From positions 62,001 through 126,000 of the forward strand of contig CALMGM010000008.1 of assembly GCA_937863685.1 (NCBI GenBank): DNA of 64,000 nucleotides, given 5' to 3'. The position numbers and the translations under genes were made by a program. This document shows positions 48,496 through 60,944 of this stretch, piece after piece. A model generated the notes under the pieces. The model saw only the letters and a program-made list of their open reading frames with translations. It was not told the DNA's origin and searched no databases. The number at the start of each line of letters is the position of its first letter. The first letter of the stretch is position 1. The DNA is from an uncultured bacterium. Its GTDB lineage: Bacteria > Edwardsbacteria > AC1 > EtOH8.

Positions 48496-48649
48496 ATAAC
48501 AGTCAGAGAATCCGACTGGTTAACCTCGGCTGGCCGCAACTGATCTTGGCCGCCGGGTGAGAAGCTACTGCCGGAGACCGGCGCGGATGGCTTCTGCTTT
48601 TCATCAATGATTTTGGTGTTGAAAAATATGGTATTTTTACAACTGGAGT

Positions 48650-48678
48650 ATTATAACAAAAAATGCCTTGAAATGCAA
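48650..48678 (-). promoter_or_regulatory. Putative promoter of infC operon, TTGCAT-N17-TATAAT
   Basis: -35 at 48673-48678, -10 at 48650-48655. Confidence 0.75.
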
Positions 48679-48729
48679 GAGGTTAAATAACTGTTATCTT
48701 GGCCCCTATTTTGTCGTTTTAAAGTCCAA

Positions 48730-48758
48730 TTGACACACAAATAAAAAGCTGTTATACT
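48730..48758 (+). promoter_or_regulatory. Putative promoter of uvrA, TTGACA-N17-TATACT
   Basis: -35 at 48730-48735, -10 at 48753-48758. Confidence 0.7.
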
Positions 48759-48886
48759 TACCGATTGCACCTCCCTAAAAACACTAAATTCTAATCCATG
48801 ATTTCTAAACAATTTCAAATTTTGAAATTCAAATATTAGAATTTGTTTAGGATTTAGATATTTGATATTATAAATTATATAAGCTT

Positions 48887-51703
<2,817 letters not shown>

Positions 51704-51715
51704 CTATTGCTTCAA

Positions 51716-52822
51716 ATGATCCGTGCCAGTAAAATATTCAAATATCGGCATCTACTGCCGACATTTGTTTTTGCCTTTCTGACCGTCCCTTCCCCCTGCC
51801 GGGCTCAGGATACTATAAATTATTTCTACCAAGCCCTGCCCTACGGCAGCCAGGCCAACTACGGTCCGCTGAACGTCATTATCAACGGCGGATACGGCGT
51901 CCTGCAGATACCCAACTACACCGACCGCCAGATATTCCAATATCCCTACCGCCGATGGTGGGACGGCCTCTGGGATTACATCGGCCAGCCCCTGAATACC
52001 ATCGACCGGTTCGGCTGGAAGCGGTTTTTATCCACCGAGATTTTCCCCACCAGCCTGAACATCGAAAAACAGCAGTTCTTTCCCAATTATTTTTTGCATG
52101 CCCTGGGAGCCGGCATGCATTACCGGGCAACCATGGAGTGGTACCGGCATTACCGCTTTACGCATCCGGCGATACATTCGGCCTTGACCATGACCGCTTA
52201 TCATCTGTTGTCCGAGATGGTGGAGAACCGCGGCAATAGAAAGACCAGCGTAGATGCCATCGCCGATCTGTATGTTTTCGATCCCCTGGGCATAGCACTC
52301 TTTTCCAATGGGAATATTTGCCGTTTCTTCTCCCAAAAGCTGGAACTGGCCGAATGGTCCAACCAACCAGCCTATAATTTCAACAGCCGCAACCTGGAAA
52401 ATATGGGGCAGTTCTATGTGATGAAATACCCTTTGACCGGTGACAAACGCTGGAAGGCCTTTTCCCATTTTGGTCTGAATGCAGTGGCCGGGCTTTCGCG
52501 GAAAATTGATAGCGAACGATCGGTCTCCCTCGGTCTGGGGTTCACGGTCAAGGAACTGACCCCGGCCCAGGAAGACCAAGTGGGCCGGGCCCTGACCGCC
52601 AGACTGGCCCTGAGGGCCGGGGCTTTTTATGACCTCAACAATTCCTTGATGTGCTCGGTGATATTTACCGGGATCCCGGAAAGCCGCTTCCGAATGAACA
52701 TCTATCCCGGACTGTTGAAATATAAGGGGATCACTCCGGGGTTGTTCTTTTCACAGGAAGCCAGCCGGGGCTGGGTGGCCGGGATCAAATTGCAGTATCT
52801 GCCGCTGGGCGCCGCGTTCTGA
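51716..52822 (+). CDS. Hypothetical outer-membrane/exported protein
   Basis: Signal-peptide-like N-terminus; 371-aa ORF directly downstream of uvrA; no family recognised. Confidence 0.6.
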   Translation: MIRASKIFKYRHLLPTFVFAFLTVPSPCRAQDTINYFYQALPYGSQANYGPLNVIINGGYGVLQIPNYTDRQIFQYPYRRWWDGLWDYIGQPLNTIDRFGWKRFLSTEIFPTSLNIEKQQFFPNYFLHALGAGMHYRATMEWYRHYRFTHPAIHSALTMTAYHLLSEMVENRGNRKTSVDAIADLYVFDPLGIALFSNGNICRFFSQKLELAEWSNQPAYNFNSRNLENMGQFYVMKYPLTGDKRWKAFSHFGLNAVAGLSRKIDSERSVSLGLGFTVKELTPAQEDQVGRALTARLALRAGAFYDLNNSLMCSVIFTGIPESRFRMNIYPGLLKYKGITPGLFFSQEASRGWVAGIKLQYLPLGAAF

Positions 52823-52838
52823 TATATTTGGCAAAACA

Positions 52839-52872
52839 ATAAAAGCCCTGTCCGACGACAGGGCTTTTATTG
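52839..52872. terminator. Bidirectional Rho-independent terminator
   Basis: AAAAGCCCTGTC-CGAC-GACAGGGCTTTT between convergent genes. Confidence 0.85.
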
Positions 52873-52888
52873 TTTACACTCCCCTTCC

Positions 52889-55800
52889 TTATCTGAGAAT
52901 AATCATTTTCTTGGTGGCGGCAAAATTGCCGGATTTCAATTTATAGAAATACACGCCGTTGGCCACTGGAAGCCCCTTGTTGTCCCGGCCATTCCAAGCA
53001 ACCGAGTAATAATTGGCATCCTGTTTGCCGTCCACTAAAACCTTCACCTCTTCCCCCAGCAGGTTGTAGATCTTCAGGCTGGTCCGCCCCGGATTTCTTA
53101 AGGCGTATTTTATGGTGGTGGCGTCCCTGACAACCGGATTGGGATAATTTTGGGAAAGCGCATAGGTCCTCGGGGCAGGCGAAGGAAGATTCTCCGATTC
53201 CACATAGGTCAGCGGGGCAAAGGCCGAAGCTCCCCATCCGCCATAGCCGTAATAATTGACCGACAAAGCTGTGTATTTATATTCCTCGGTGGCATTATTG
53301 TCAATAAAGCTGTCAACTACTCCCGACCCGAACTGGCGCACAACATAACCTACCGAATCGGCCGAGGTCGGCGGCTCCGTGGCCGCTGAAGGCTGGCGAT
53401 AGATTATGTATTTATTTATCTTTTGCTGATCCGCGTTGGTTTTGTAGAACCTTACCAGATTGTTGTTCGGACCGGTCTGGGTCACCGTCACGCTTTCCGG
53501 GGGGCTGGGAATGCAAATATCCGTCATGTCCACCTTATATATCTTGCCTTCATCCATGCTAGCGCAATAGAGATAGTGGCGGGTGCCCTTGTCGCCAGGC
53601 TTGTATACCGCAGCACCGGTGGGTGAATAGGCCACCCCCAGCGAATCGGTAGCCTCGTGGGCCAGCCCATAGGTCCCGTAGGCCCCGCCGCTCGACGGAC
53701 ACGGCATTATCTGCATTATCGAGGCATCGGCCGGATTGCGCCGGATTATTAGATTCAGGTCTATGGCTGTTGTCCAGAAGCTGGAACCGTCATGCTCGAT
53801 TGCCCGGCCATTCCAGGCATTGTATCCCCACCCATAATTGAAACAACCCCAGGCCGAATCATAGAAAGCCCACTTGGAGGTGACCTGAGCCGTGGAATTG
53901 TTCACCTGGCTCAAACACCAGATGGAGTCGGTGCTGAATTCATTGCTGTTCTGGTTCAACTGCTGCCAGTAAACCAATAATGAATCTCCCGATATCGGAT
54001 CGGGCCCTACGGTGTCCAGCACCGTTGGGCCAAAACCTAAACCTCTGATCCTCTTCATGTAGGGGTTGCCGCCCCAGTCACAGTTGGGAGCCTCCAATTT
54101 CGACAACAAGGTGGTTCCCCTATTGGTATGGTATACCGAATCCTGGATGGTATACCACAAATTACCGGAATTATCTATGTCTATCCCGCAAATGTACATG
54201 TCGGGGTTGTTGGTAGTCACCTTGTTGTTTAGTGAACCGAAAGTATCGGCGGCCTGCAGGGGGTTGTTTCCGGTATTCTTGTCCACTTTATATATCATAG
54301 TTTGCCAGGTGTTATTATCCAGATTGGCGTTGGCAATTATCAAGGTGTCCCGGTAAATGGCCAGATCGGATGGCTGGATCCGGTAGCTGAAAGTGGAACC
54401 ACCCACCAAGAGATTCTGAAAATCGTACACTTTGACAACATTCAGCGGACTGATCCGCAGAACAAAATAGCTGGTACTGCTGCAGGCCGGTGTGCTGCTT
54501 TGGAATTTTACGGCAAAAGTAACATCGGTAAAACGCGGTGCATCGCTGCTGACGGCCACCAGGAACGGCCTGCTGGAGGCCTGGCTGCTGCCGGCAAAGG
54601 AGCCATCGCCCACGGTCTTCCAGGCCGGCACAATGGAAACATATTCGCTGTTGTTGACCGCATAAAGCGAGCATTGGGCCCCGGCAGTGATGCCCGCCCC
54701 ATTATTGCTGAAGACCACCGATATGGAGTCGGTTTCCCAGGGATCCAACAGACTGTTGTTGTTATTGGCTGTGCCGGTCACCGGGGGATCGTTCACCACC
54801 GACGAAATGTATCCCACCAGCGGCTGGGCCGCAGCCATGCCGGTGCGGGCCACGCTGAAGGACATATAAGGACCCTCTTTGGAGACGTCGTATATCCAGG
54901 GGCCGGTGATGGCCGCCGCACTTTGGGAAAGAGTATTGATCCATGAAGTGGGAACGGTGCTCGAATCCAGGGCGGTTTCGTTGTAACCTGCCGAATTATA
55001 ATCATCCGCCGAATAGGCGGCATTGCCTTCAGCCCGGTTATAATTTATATCCCCCGCCGCATAGGCCGGATTGGGATCGTAACCCGGGTTCTCCACCCAG
55101 CTATAAAAGGCATCTACCACCGGCGGTCCGTCGTTGAAGGTCACACTACCGCCGGACATCCTGGTATCTATATGGGTGATGATTATACCGCTTTCCGGAA
55201 GACCGCTTTCGTAAGGATAATGCCTTTGACGGTTCTCAACCAAAAAGATCTGCGAGGAATCGTTGAAGGCATCGTTGCAGATCCGCCACAGTCTTATGCC
55301 GGTGGTGATATCGCCTCCGCGGGCCGCTCCGGCCGAATCCAGCACGGCCACCGTATAGCGCCCATCGCCGTTATGTGCACTGGAAATGGAATCGGTAACT
55401 GACGCCTCAACCCAGCCGTCTATGCCGTTGGTCAGCTCGCCGTCTATATCATAGGTCAAATGCCCTCCCACGAAAGTGGGCTGATCACCGCCCAACGGCC
55501 CGCCCCAGCTGCCGTTATCCATCAAGCTCCACATTCCCCAGGGGACGGAGGTATATCCGTAATCGTAAAGGTCCGGCCCGCCCAGCTGATGGAACATCTC
55601 ATGGCAGAAAACCCCCAATTGTCCGTTTTGGGGAACGTACACCACCAGGGATATCAAGCCATTCACCCCATCGGCTTTGATATTGAGCCCCCAGGCGGAC
55701 ATCGACCAGATATCTCCCGGCCTGCCCGATTCGTCTTCGCCCGGTCCGGGGTGCACTATGATCAGGGCATCCTGTGTCCCATCGTCATCGGAATCAAAAT

Positions 55801-56638
55801 CGACATAGGGATCGGCCGCCGCCACGCAAGCCTTGGCATAATTTTTTGGAACGCCATCCATCTGGTTGGCGGAGGACCAATCCATGCCCGAGCTTCGGAT
55901 TGTGTCCACTCCGGTGATCTCGGCTCCGTTGTTTTGGGCCCAGTATACCTTCTGATAGGTCATATCCCAGAAAAAATTGGACATCGATCCCACTGTACCG
56001 GAATCGGGGATCACCGGATTGGCCGAATCACGATCGCCCATCACCAGCCAGGTCATATGCCGGTAGGTTTCCTGGGGGAAAGGGTTCCAGGGGTTGAAAT
56101 TGGGAGCCATCGGATCATCCTTCTGCTTGGATGAAAACATGGCAAAGGTGCTGTCGGTAAAATCACCCAGCAAAATATTCACGAAATGTTTGCCGGTTGG
56201 GGCCTTTGTCGGGCTCAGTTTTGTACCGCCCTTGCCGTAAAGGAATTCGATGGCTAGCTTATGACTGGCATCGGCAGTCCGGTTGATGAGCTTGCCGGAA
56301 TTCCGGACCAGTTGCGCCACCGTAGCGGCATCGGGCCTAAGCCGTCGCGGGAACGGGCAATCGTTTTTTCCCACTATGTATTCGCTGGGCGCTAAAAGAC
56401 CGTTTGCTTTTTTTGCATAGCACCAATACCCTGTCTCCTTGTCAACAATAACGGCGTACCCCTCAGGGGTCTCGGCAAAGGCGAAATGCTCATCCCCCTT
56501 CAGCGTAGCTATAAAGGCATGACCATCCGGCTGGGTCAAAATCGTCGGCCTTGGCCTGGCGGGATTGGCAAAAGCATTGAGGGCCGTAATTGACAAAATC
56601 AGCAGGCCCCATAGCGTATTTTTGTTCAAATTAAACAT
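52889..56638 (-). CDS. Secreted M6 family metallopeptidase with FlgD/T9SS-like C-terminal domain
   Basis: VFCHEMFHQLGGPDLYDYGY (HExxH); C-term NYPNPVVRDATTIKYAL...NGVYFYKLKSGNFAATKKMIILR. Confidence 0.88.
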   Translation of the reverse strand: MFNLNKNTLWGLLILSITALNAFANPARPRPTILTQPDGHAFIATLKGDEHFAFAETPEGYAVIVDKETGYWCYAKKANGLLAPSEYIVGKNDCPFPRRLRPDAATVAQLVRNSGKLINRTADASHKLAIEFLYGKGGTKLSPTKAPTGKHFVNILLGDFTDSTFAMFSSKQKDDPMAPNFNPWNPFPQETYRHMTWLVMGDRDSANPVIPDSGTVGSMSNFFWDMTYQKVYWAQNNGAEITGVDTIRSSGMDWSSANQMDGVPKNYAKACVAAADPYVDFDSDDDGTQDALIIVHPGPGEDESGRPGDIWSMSAWGLNIKADGVNGLISLVVYVPQNGQLGVFCHEMFHQLGGPDLYDYGYTSVPWGMWSLMDNGSWGGPLGGDQPTFVGGHLTYDIDGELTNGIDGWVEASVTDSISSAHNGDGRYTVAVLDSAGAARGGDITTGIRLWRICNDAFNDSSQIFLVENRQRHYPYESGLPESGIIITHIDTRMSGGSVTFNDGPPVVDAFYSWVENPGYDPNPAYAAGDINYNRAEGNAAYSADDYNSAGYNETALDSSTVPTSWINTLSQSAAAITGPWIYDVSKEGPYMSFSVARTGMAAAQPLVGYISSVVNDPPVTGTANNNNSLLDPWETDSISVVFSNNGAGITAGAQCSLYAVNNSEYVSIVPAWKTVGDGSFAGSSQASSRPFLVAVSSDAPRFTDVTFAVKFQSSTPACSSTSYFVLRISPLNVVKVYDFQNLLVGGSTFSYRIQPSDLAIYRDTLIIANANLDNNTWQTMIYKVDKNTGNNPLQAADTFGSLNNKVTTNNPDMYICGIDIDNSGNLWYTIQDSVYHTNRGTTLLSKLEAPNCDWGGNPYMKRIRGLGFGPTVLDTVGPDPISGDSLLVYWQQLNQNSNEFSTDSIWCLSQVNNSTAQVTSKWAFYDSAWGCFNYGWGYNAWNGRAIEHDGSSFWTTAIDLNLIIRRNPADASIMQIMPCPSSGGAYGTYGLAHEATDSLGVAYSPTGAAVYKPGDKGTRHYLYCASMDEGKIYKVDMTDICIPSPPESVTVTQTGPNNNLVRFYKTNADQQKINKYIIYRQPSAATEPPTSADSVGYVVRQFGSGVVDSFIDNNATEEYKYTALSVNYYGYGGWGASAFAPLTYVESENLPSPAPRTYALSQNYPNPVVRDATTIKYALRNPGRTSLKIYNLLGEEVKVLVDGKQDANYYSVAWNGRDNKGLPVANGVYFYKLKSGNFAATKKMIILR

Positions 56639-56749
56639 ATCTCCCCTCCATTTCATTAATATTTTAAACGATATATCATTTAAAAATAAATGTCAAGAAA
56701 AAAAATAGACTATAATGGCCAGCTCTGCAAATAGACCAATCACATAAAA

Positions 56750-56778
56750 TAACCCCCCGGCATTTCTGTCGGGGGGTT
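56750..56778 (-). terminator. Rho-independent terminator
   Basis: AACCCCCCG/CGGGGGGTT hairpin. Confidence 0.75.
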
Positions 56779-56792
56779 GGTTTGATATCCTA

Positions 56793-57734
56793 TCATTTTT
56801 TATTTATCGCTGCCTTGGGCTGCTTCCAGAAATCCTGATCGTCTAACCACCAGATCTTAAGGGCTGTATAGTCCAAACAGGTCCAACGGGCGGCGGGCGC
56901 CATCTCTTTGAGACAGGCCACCCAGTCATTCCAACTGTCCTTCTGCATGCCCTCCATAGCCTGGTCCTGCATCTGCTGGGCCTGCTCGCCGGCCCCGGTC
57001 TGGGCGGCCTCCTCCTGCATCTCCTGGGCCAGGGCCATCATGGCGGCCATATCGCCGGTTTTCTTCAATTCCTTCATTTTTTTCTTCTTGGCCTCCAGGT
57101 CCGCCTTCCGGGCGGCGTCACCGGCCTTCTCATTGGGAGGGGCAGTAGGGCCTGCGCCGAACACCTTATCATGGTATTTTTTGATGATCAACGACCCATC
57201 GGTTCCCGGAGCCCAAAATTGGATGAAACGCAGCCACTGATATTGGGTGAAAAGCTGGTCATAGTCGGCCTGGGTATGGCCGTACCGCCCGATCAGACCT
57301 TTCAACTGGGCCAAGGGTTGGGGTATCATGTATTCATAACCCATGGTTCTTTTTTTAAATCCGATGGAATCGGTCATGATCACCATCAAACGGGTCAGTT
57401 CAGTAAATTCGTTCTTCGGCTTGGTCTTATAATGGGCCCGGTAGATCACCGAATACCCCTTCCTGAAATTCGGCTCATCGGTAAAAGGTTCGATGACATC
57501 GTAGGGTCCCAGGGTCTTCTTATAGAAGGCCATTATTTTTTCAGGACTTTCGTTGGTCACCCTGTTCAAAGGATTATCGGATAGTACCTCGCTATTGGGA
57601 TAGATCAGAGAACTTATGGTGGACTTGTCATCGGGGGTATCCACCTCCCCACCGTCGGCCAGGCAGAGATTTCGGCCGGACAGTAGCATAATGGCAATGA
57701 AAACAAAAGCTTGGAATCGGTTATTTGAGTTCAT
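56793..57734 (-). CDS. Hypothetical secreted protein
   Basis: Signal peptide MNSNNRFQAFVFIAIMLLSGRNLCLA; Ala/Gln/Met-rich charged segment. Confidence 0.65.
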   Translation of the reverse strand: MNSNNRFQAFVFIAIMLLSGRNLCLADGGEVDTPDDKSTISSLIYPNSEVLSDNPLNRVTNESPEKIMAFYKKTLGPYDVIEPFTDEPNFRKGYSVIYRAHYKTKPKNEFTELTRLMVIMTDSIGFKKRTMGYEYMIPQPLAQLKGLIGRYGHTQADYDQLFTQYQWLRFIQFWAPGTDGSLIIKKYHDKVFGAGPTAPPNEKAGDAARKADLEAKKKKMKELKKTGDMAAMMALAQEMQEEAAQTGAGEQAQQMQDQAMEGMQKDSWNDWVACLKEMAPAARWTCLDYTALKIWWLDDQDFWKQPKAAINKK

Positions 57735-57806
57735 ACCTCTCCTTGCGTTGAAAATTACATTTGCTGACATGAATATTAGCATTCAAATTCACAGAAGTCA
57801 ATAAGA

Positions 57807-57828
57807 AACCCCGGCTTTCGCCGGGGTT
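57807..57828. terminator. Terminator-like hairpin downstream of the TAC module
   Basis: AACCCCGGC-TTTC-GCCGGGGTT. Confidence 0.6.
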
Positions 57829-57866
57829 GTAAATAAAACATTAAAATCTAAAAATAAACCTTCTTG

Positions 57867-58292
57867 CTACTTTTCATCAAGACTTCCAGGTCGTATAATC
57901 AATGGTAAGATCAAAGGCGGGATATGCATTTTGGAAGTAATATCATTTACATATTCCCTAAAAAAAGGCCATATGGTAGTCTGCAAGCCTGTCTTTTTAA
58001 ATATCTCAAAGAAATTATTAGCAAGAATATTTTTTGACTTATAACTTAACTCATATAGACATTTAATATATATATATACTTCTTTACCTTTAGAAGCCTT
58101 TAATGAAAAGGCTTGGGTTATTGTATATAACTCCCCATTGACTTTACTAATATTAGGCCGGGAATCTATACTAACCACCAGTGATGGTTCAGGGTATTTA
58201 AATATTTTAGCTTCACAAGCAGAAAGCCTAATATTTAATATTTCCAAACCACTCAATAAATGATTATATTCTTTTGGTAAAATCTTTGTCAT
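57867..58292 (-). CDS. SecB-like chaperone (TAC module)
   Basis: C-term IWPFFREYVNDITSKMHIPPLILPLI aligns with SecB [26 protein letters not shown]; preceding strands compatible with SecB fold; 1 nt after the HicB-like stop. Confidence 0.7.
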   Translation of the reverse strand: MTKILPKEYNHLLSGLEILNIRLSACEAKIFKYPEPSLVVSIDSRPNISKVNGELYTITQAFSLKASKGKEVYIYIKCLYELSYKSKNILANNFFEIFKKTGLQTTIWPFFREYVNDITSKMHIPPLILPLIIRPGSLDEK

Positions 58293-58293
58293 T

Positions 58294-58623
58294 TTAACTG
58301 GCTAATGCATATTGATATAAACCATAATCCGTATGGGTTACGATATCACTTGAATAAATATAGTCATCCATACATTCATCAATAACTAGCGTATCTGTTG
58401 GAACTGGTATTTCAATATCACTTTCAATATAGTTTCTAAACATTTCTTCTTTTATTTCATTTAACGACCTTAAAGCATTTTCGGTTGTATCACCGTATCC
58501 ACAAAAAGCATCTCCACCTAATTGTGGTATTCTTGCTTCAAACCCACCCCCTTCTTCTTTTGCAATAGGGCGGATTTCAATTTTATAACCCAAACCCATA
58601 TAATGTTTAAGCTCTCTTTTCAT
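58294..58623 (-). CDS. hicB: HicB-family antitoxin
   Basis: YKIEIRPIAKEEGGGFEARIPQLGGDAFCGYGDTTENALRSLNEIKEEMFRNYIESDIEIPVP; GGAGGA RBS before ATG. Confidence 0.8.
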   Translation of the reverse strand: MKRELKHYMGLGYKIEIRPIAKEEGGGFEARIPQLGGDAFCGYGDTTENALRSLNEIKEEMFRNYIESDIEIPVPTDTLVIDECMDDYIYSSDIVTHTDYGLYQYALAS

Positions 58624-58927
58624 GATCAATTTTCCTCCATTCTTCAATTATCTCAATAGCTTTGCATATCCTTTTCAGATATACACCTTTGACTATTCTT
58701 CCTTTAACCGTACATACTGTAAATTCGCCCAAGGAATTAACACCTATTGAGATCCTTCCATGTAATTTTTGCAGTATCTCGTCTTGAACGACTATATGTG
58801 ACCCTGTTTTTACGTGCCTCCATTTTTGCGGAAAATATAAGTCCAATACAACAGAAACATCGCTAATATTTGCTTCTGCTGGCGTGTTTTCATTCCATTT
58901 ATCAATTATTTTTTTTGCTTTGGACAT
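58607..58927 (-). CDS. hicA: HicA-like toxin
   Basis: Upstream of and overlapping hicB; KTGSHIVVQDEIL (GSH motif) and VKGVYLKRICKAIEIIEEW C-term consistent with HicA-type dsRBD-like fold. Confidence 0.65.
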   Translation of the reverse strand: MSKAKKIIDKWNENTPAEANISDVSVVLDLYFPQKWRHVKTGSHIVVQDEILQKLHGRISIGVNSLGEFTVCTVKGRIVKGVYLKRICKAIEIIEEWRKIDHEKRA

Positions 58928-58966
58928 TATTATATTATATCATTTCTCTTCCAAAGTCAATATATT

Positions 58967-60127
58967 TTATTCCTTGCTTCCCGCAGCTTCCTTGATCAGG
59001 TTGGAGGCTATCACCCCCCGCTGGATCTGGTTGGTGCCCTCGTAGATCTGGGTGATCTTGGCGTCGCGCATCATCTTCTCCACCGGGTATTCCTTCATGT
59101 AGCCGTATCCCCCTAGCACCTGGACCGCATTGGTGGTCACCTCCATGGCCACGTCGGAGGCGAAGCACTTGCACATGGCGCTTTCCTTGGCAAACTTCTT
59201 CTCCCCGGAATCAATGGTCCGGGCGGTGGCGTAGACCAATGCCCGGGCGGCCTCCAGCTTCATGGCCATGTCGGCCAGCATGAACTGCACCCCCTGGAAG
59301 GCCGAGATCGGCTTGCCGAACTGCACCCTTTCCCGGGAATACTTCACCGCCTCGTCCAGTGCTCCCTGGGCTATCCCCAGCGCTTGGGCGGCCACCCCGG
59401 GCCGGGTCCGGTCCAAGGTCCCCATGGCCACCAGAAAGCCCATGCCCTCCTTGCCCAGGATCTGATCCTTGTGCACCCGGCAGTTGTCGAACACCAGCTC
59501 GCTGGTGATCGAGGCCCGGATGCCCATCTTATTCTCCTTCTTGCCGAAAGAGAAGCCGGGAGTGCCCTTCTCCACGATGAAGGCGGTTGCCCCGCGGCTG
59601 CCCTTGGTGCGGTCGGTCATGGCCACCACCGAATAGATCTCGGCTTCGCCGCCGTTGGTGATCCACTGCTTGGTGCCGTTCAGCACAAAGTGGTCGCCGT
59701 CCTTGGTTGCGGTGGTCTGGATGCCCCCGGCGTCCGATCCGGCGTTGGCCTCGGTCAGCCCGAAGGCCGCCAGTTTCTTGCCCTGGGCGATGTCCGGCAG
59801 GTATTTCTTCTTCTGTTCCTCGCTGCCGAACAGGATGATGGGAAAAGTGCCCAGTCCGGTGGCTGCAAAAGCCAGGGAGATGCCGCCGCAGAAACGCGAC
59901 AGTTCCTCGGTGGCAATGACCATCTCCATGACCCCGCCTCCTAATCCACCGTAGGCCTCGGGAATATAGACCCCGCAGATATCGGCGTCAGCCAGCACTT
60001 TTACGATATCCCGGGGAAACTCACCGCTGACGTCGTAGTGCTCCCGCACCGGCTTGATCTTCTCCACCCCGATCTTGTGGCAGAGGTCTTTTATCATCTG
60101 TTGTTCATCAGTGAAGAAATAATTCAT
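58967..60127 (-). CDS. Acyl-CoA dehydrogenase
   Basis: AAFGLTEANAGSDAGGIQTTA; QALGGYGYMKEYPVEKMMRDAKI-type signature. Confidence 0.95.
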   Translation of the reverse strand: MNYFFTDEQQMIKDLCHKIGVEKIKPVREHYDVSGEFPRDIVKVLADADICGVYIPEAYGGLGGGVMEMVIATEELSRFCGGISLAFAATGLGTFPIILFGSEEQKKKYLPDIAQGKKLAAFGLTEANAGSDAGGIQTTATKDGDHFVLNGTKQWITNGGEAEIYSVVAMTDRTKGSRGATAFIVEKGTPGFSFGKKENKMGIRASITSELVFDNCRVHKDQILGKEGMGFLVAMGTLDRTRPGVAAQALGIAQGALDEAVKYSRERVQFGKPISAFQGVQFMLADMAMKLEAARALVYATARTIDSGEKKFAKESAMCKCFASDVAMEVTTNAVQVLGGYGYMKEYPVEKMMRDAKITQIYEGTNQIQRGVIASNLIKEAAGSKE

Positions 60128-60194
60128 GGCAACTCCTAATATTTTGTCTTTATTTACTGATCTGGTTACACCATCGTAACGGTCAGGCTGATCA

Positions 60195-60941
60195 TCAACC
60201 CCCGTTCTCGGCTTTAAGTTTCTCGATGGCCTGCTGGGATGCCGACTGCTCGGCTTCCTTTTTGCTTGCTCCCCAGGCGATCCCGAAGCGCTTGCGCCCG
60301 ATCTTCAATTCCACCTCGAACATCCGGTTATGCTTGGGTCCGGATTCGGATTTTAGGTTATAGCGGACCGGCTGGACGATATTGTGCGACTGCAGGTATT
60401 CCTGAAGCAGGCCCTTATAATTGCGGTAGGTATCGCTGGAAATCAGGTGCTCTATCCGCCAAAAATAACCCTTCTCCAAAAATTTCCGCACCGCTCCCAG
60501 GCCGGAGTCCAGATAATAGGCGGCGATCAGCGATTCGAAAGCGTCGCATAAGATGGAATCCTTGGCCCGCCCCCCCGAGGCCAGCTCATCGCGGGAAAGT
60601 TCCAGCATCTCGCCCACCCCCAGTTCCCGGGCCACCTGGGAAAGGATCCTCTTGCTGACCACCAGTGATTTTATCTCCGTGAGTTTTCCCTCATCGTCCC
60701 GGGGCCGGGTATTGTAGAGGTATTCGCAGACCAGCAGGCCCAGCACCGCATCGCCCAGCAATTCCAGCCGTTCATTGGATTCCAGATGGGTGGATGATGC
60801 CGAACGGTGCCTCAGCGACTGGAGGAAGATCTCCTGATCCCGGATCTTCCAGCCCAGCCGGGCCTCTATCCTTTTAAGCGCTTCCTTGCGGTGCCCGGGA
60901 AGCAGCCTTCTCTTGAGATGGGGGAATATTCTTTTAAACAA
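60195..60941 (-). CDS. rnc: Ribonuclease III
   Basis: ERLELLGDAVLGLLVCEYLY; dsRBD at C-term. Confidence 0.95.
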   Translation of the reverse strand: MFKRIFPHLKRRLLPGHRKEALKRIEARLGWKIRDQEIFLQSLRHRSASSTHLESNERLELLGDAVLGLLVCEYLYNTRPRDDEGKLTEIKSLVVSKRILSQVARELGVGEMLELSRDELASGGRAKDSILCDAFESLIAAYYLDSGLGAVRKFLEKGYFWRIEHLISSDTYRNYKGLLQEYLQSHNIVQPVRYNLKSESGPKHNRMFEVELKIGRKRFGIAWGASKKEAEQSASQQAIEKLKAENGG

Positions 60942-60944
60942 ATC

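Noticed and set aside
48340-48645. T-box riboswitch for the pheS/pheT operon
   Set aside because: No T-box consensus (GGGTGGNACCGCG) found before the terminator; promoter precedes infC, not pheS
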